Positions 22,258 to 23,261 of a stretch of 23,261 nt of DNA are shown here, piece by piece; within the stretch, counting starts at the first letter, position 1, and each line of letters opens with the position of its first letter. The translations under genes were made by a program, and so were the position numbers. The notes under the pieces were generated by a model. That model saw only the letters and a program-made list of their open reading frames with translations. It searched no databases and had not been told where the DNA came from. The DNA lies in the NCBI GenBank assembly GCA_035294325.1, contig DATGLE010000294.1, forward strand, positions 1 to 23,261, written 5' to 3'. The stretch is from DATGLE01 sp035294325. GTDB lineage: Bacteria; Chloroflexota; Ktedonobacteria; Ktedonobacterales; Ktedonobacteraceae.

Positions 22258-23229
22258 TCAACGCGACTTCTTCCTCTTATCCCTAAATCGTATACTGACA
22301 AGCGGGGAGTACGAGTTATGATCCTTTCTCGCATCTGAGCTTCTAAAGCCCCTCAAGTACGTTTCCGTAACACGCACATTCGAGTGGCCCAATTCGCGAG
22401 AAAGTTTCAATAGTTCACCTCCCTGATCCATATATACCTTCGCATGAGTATGCCGGAATACATGTGCATGCACTTCAATATCTTCCAAGCCAGCCCTAGC
22501 CTGAGCACGCTTCACGATACCCTGAATACCCGAATCAGTCAAAGCACCCCTCCGACCAAGAAACAAAGCCCGCTCGCCAGAATCAACAGGCTTACGATAC
22601 TTCTGTATATACTTCCAGAGCAACTTAGACATCTCAGGATAGATACCCACTTCACGCTGTTTATTCCCCTTTCCTTCCACCTTGATATAGCTACCCTGGA
22701 AGTTCACACTATCTATTGTCAATCCCACAATCTCTTTCATCCGTATACCCGTATCTAGCAGCAACAACAAGATCACATAATCCCGAAATCCCTGAGGTGT
22801 GCGCGTATCACACGTCGCCAGCATCTTTTCAACCTGTTCCGACGTAAAAGCAGGTGTCACTTTTTCTGGTACCTTCGGAGACTTTAACCGCGCTACGGGG
22901 TTCGTCTCAATCAACTCCTCCTGAAAGCACCAGTTAAAAAACGCTTTCCATATACGGACATACGTATCAACAGATGACGCTGAAAGGTGACTCCCTAACG
23001 TGGGCCGCCGCCCCTTCTCACTAACTGTATGACTCAAAAGGTACTGCATGCATTGACGCAGGTGATGCACCGTCACTGCCTCCAAGTCATCCACTCCACA
23101 TAAATTATGCAGTAACTGGGCCAACACCTGTAGCCGCTGCGTATAGCTTACTACCGTCAGATCACCCAGACGGTTATCGACATCCATCAGGTAATGCGCG
23201 ATCACACCATCAGGACCAGCCAGCTTCAT
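22258..23229 (-). CDS. Tyrosine recombinase / phage-type integrase
   Basis: This 323-residue protein is a tyrosine recombinase that cuts and rejoins DNA through a phosphotyrosine. An N-terminal SAM-like core-binding domain spans about residues 10-110, followed by the catalytic domain. The catalytic set is complete: Arg163 (TGIRMKE), Lys190 (GKGNKQR), His256 and Arg259 (HVFRHTHA), His282 (LGHSNV) and Tyr291 (ETYLRG). Size and layout fit XerC/D-like or integron-free transposon integrases. The ribosome site AAAGGAGGTG, 5 nt upstream, matches the 16S anti-Shine-Dalgarno exactly. The gene is clearly richer in A+T than its neighbours, a sign of transfer. Accessory genes would lie beyond the right end. 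Confidence 0.93.
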   Translation of the reverse strand: MKLAGPDGVIAHYLMDVDNRLGDLTVVSYTQRLQVLAQLLHNLCGVDDLEAVTVHHLRQCMQYLLSHTVSEKGRRPTLGSHLSASSVDTYVRIWKAFFNWCFQEELIETNPVARLKSPKVPEKVTPAFTSEQVEKMLATCDTRTPQGFRDYVILLLLLDTGIRMKEIVGLTIDSVNFQGSYIKVEGKGNKQREVGIYPEMSKLLWKYIQKYRKPVDSGERALFLGRRGALTDSGIQGIVKRAQARAGLEDIEVHAHVFRHTHAKVYMDQGGELLKLSRELGHSNVRVTETYLRGFRSSDARKDHNSYSPLVSIRFRDKRKKSR

Positions 23230-23261
23230 TAGAACACCTCCTTTTAGAAAGGGGGCTTAGC

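Noticed and set aside
22444..22758. Plus-strand frame opposite the integrase
   Set aside because: It is a shadow frame; the minus strand has the full recombinase catalytic set.

Overview
The window looks like a chromosomal piece of a GC-rich Chloroflexota bacterium, most likely class Ktedonobacteria. The pointers are inferential: a large XRE/NB-ARC/TPR regulator, proline/threonine-rich lipoproteins, a crotonyl-CoA carboxylase/reductase, the gene order coaD - coiled-coil protein - yceD - rpmF - fabD - Asp23 - nusB - acpP, and intergenic space rich in palindromes. There is no rRNA, tRNA or CRISPR array. One lone tyrosine recombinase of clearly lower GC content sits at the right edge.

Layout. 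(1) 147-4798: a seven-repeat beta-propeller-like lipoprotein converging on a small lipoprotein, then an XRE/NB-ARC/TPR regulator converging on a small zinc-ribbon protein. (2) 4850-6124: a cardiolipin synthase-like phospholipase D enzyme on the minus strand. (3) 6383-10287: an apparent electron-transfer module made of a small membrane-anchored protein, an FAD/NAD(P) oxidoreductase with a repetitive acidic tail, a two-cluster 4Fe-4S protein and a multi-histidine b-type membrane protein. The module is split by a cluster of palindromes. (4) 10288-12109: a hairpin and minisatellite block, then ccr on the minus strand, divergent from coaD. A 75-nt almost perfect palindrome lies between the two divergent promoters. 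(5) 12110-17065: a housekeeping block for CoA, ribosome assembly, fatty acid synthesis and antitermination (coaD, DivIVA/AtpF-like coiled coil, yceD, rpmF, fabD, Asp23/Gls24 protein, nusB, acpP). A consensus promoter lies before yceD and a good one before the Asp23 gene. (6) 17239-19547: an ECF-type sigma factor translationally coupled to a small anti-sigma-like membrane protein, followed by tatA and tatC. (7) 19585-22020: a minus-strand operon of three overlapping membrane-protein genes ending in an MFS transporter, which shares a bidirectional palindromic terminator with tatC. (8) 22258-23229: a tyrosine recombinase, probably acquired horizontally.

The most interesting items are the FAD / 4Fe-4S / cytochrome-b-like module with its EEEISPFTGNLP repeats, and a set of intergenic elements whose long perfect arms are unrelated in sequence but share a CGC-N3-GCG core and GC-rich flanking modules. 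All family assignments come from reading motifs by eye; no database search was possible.
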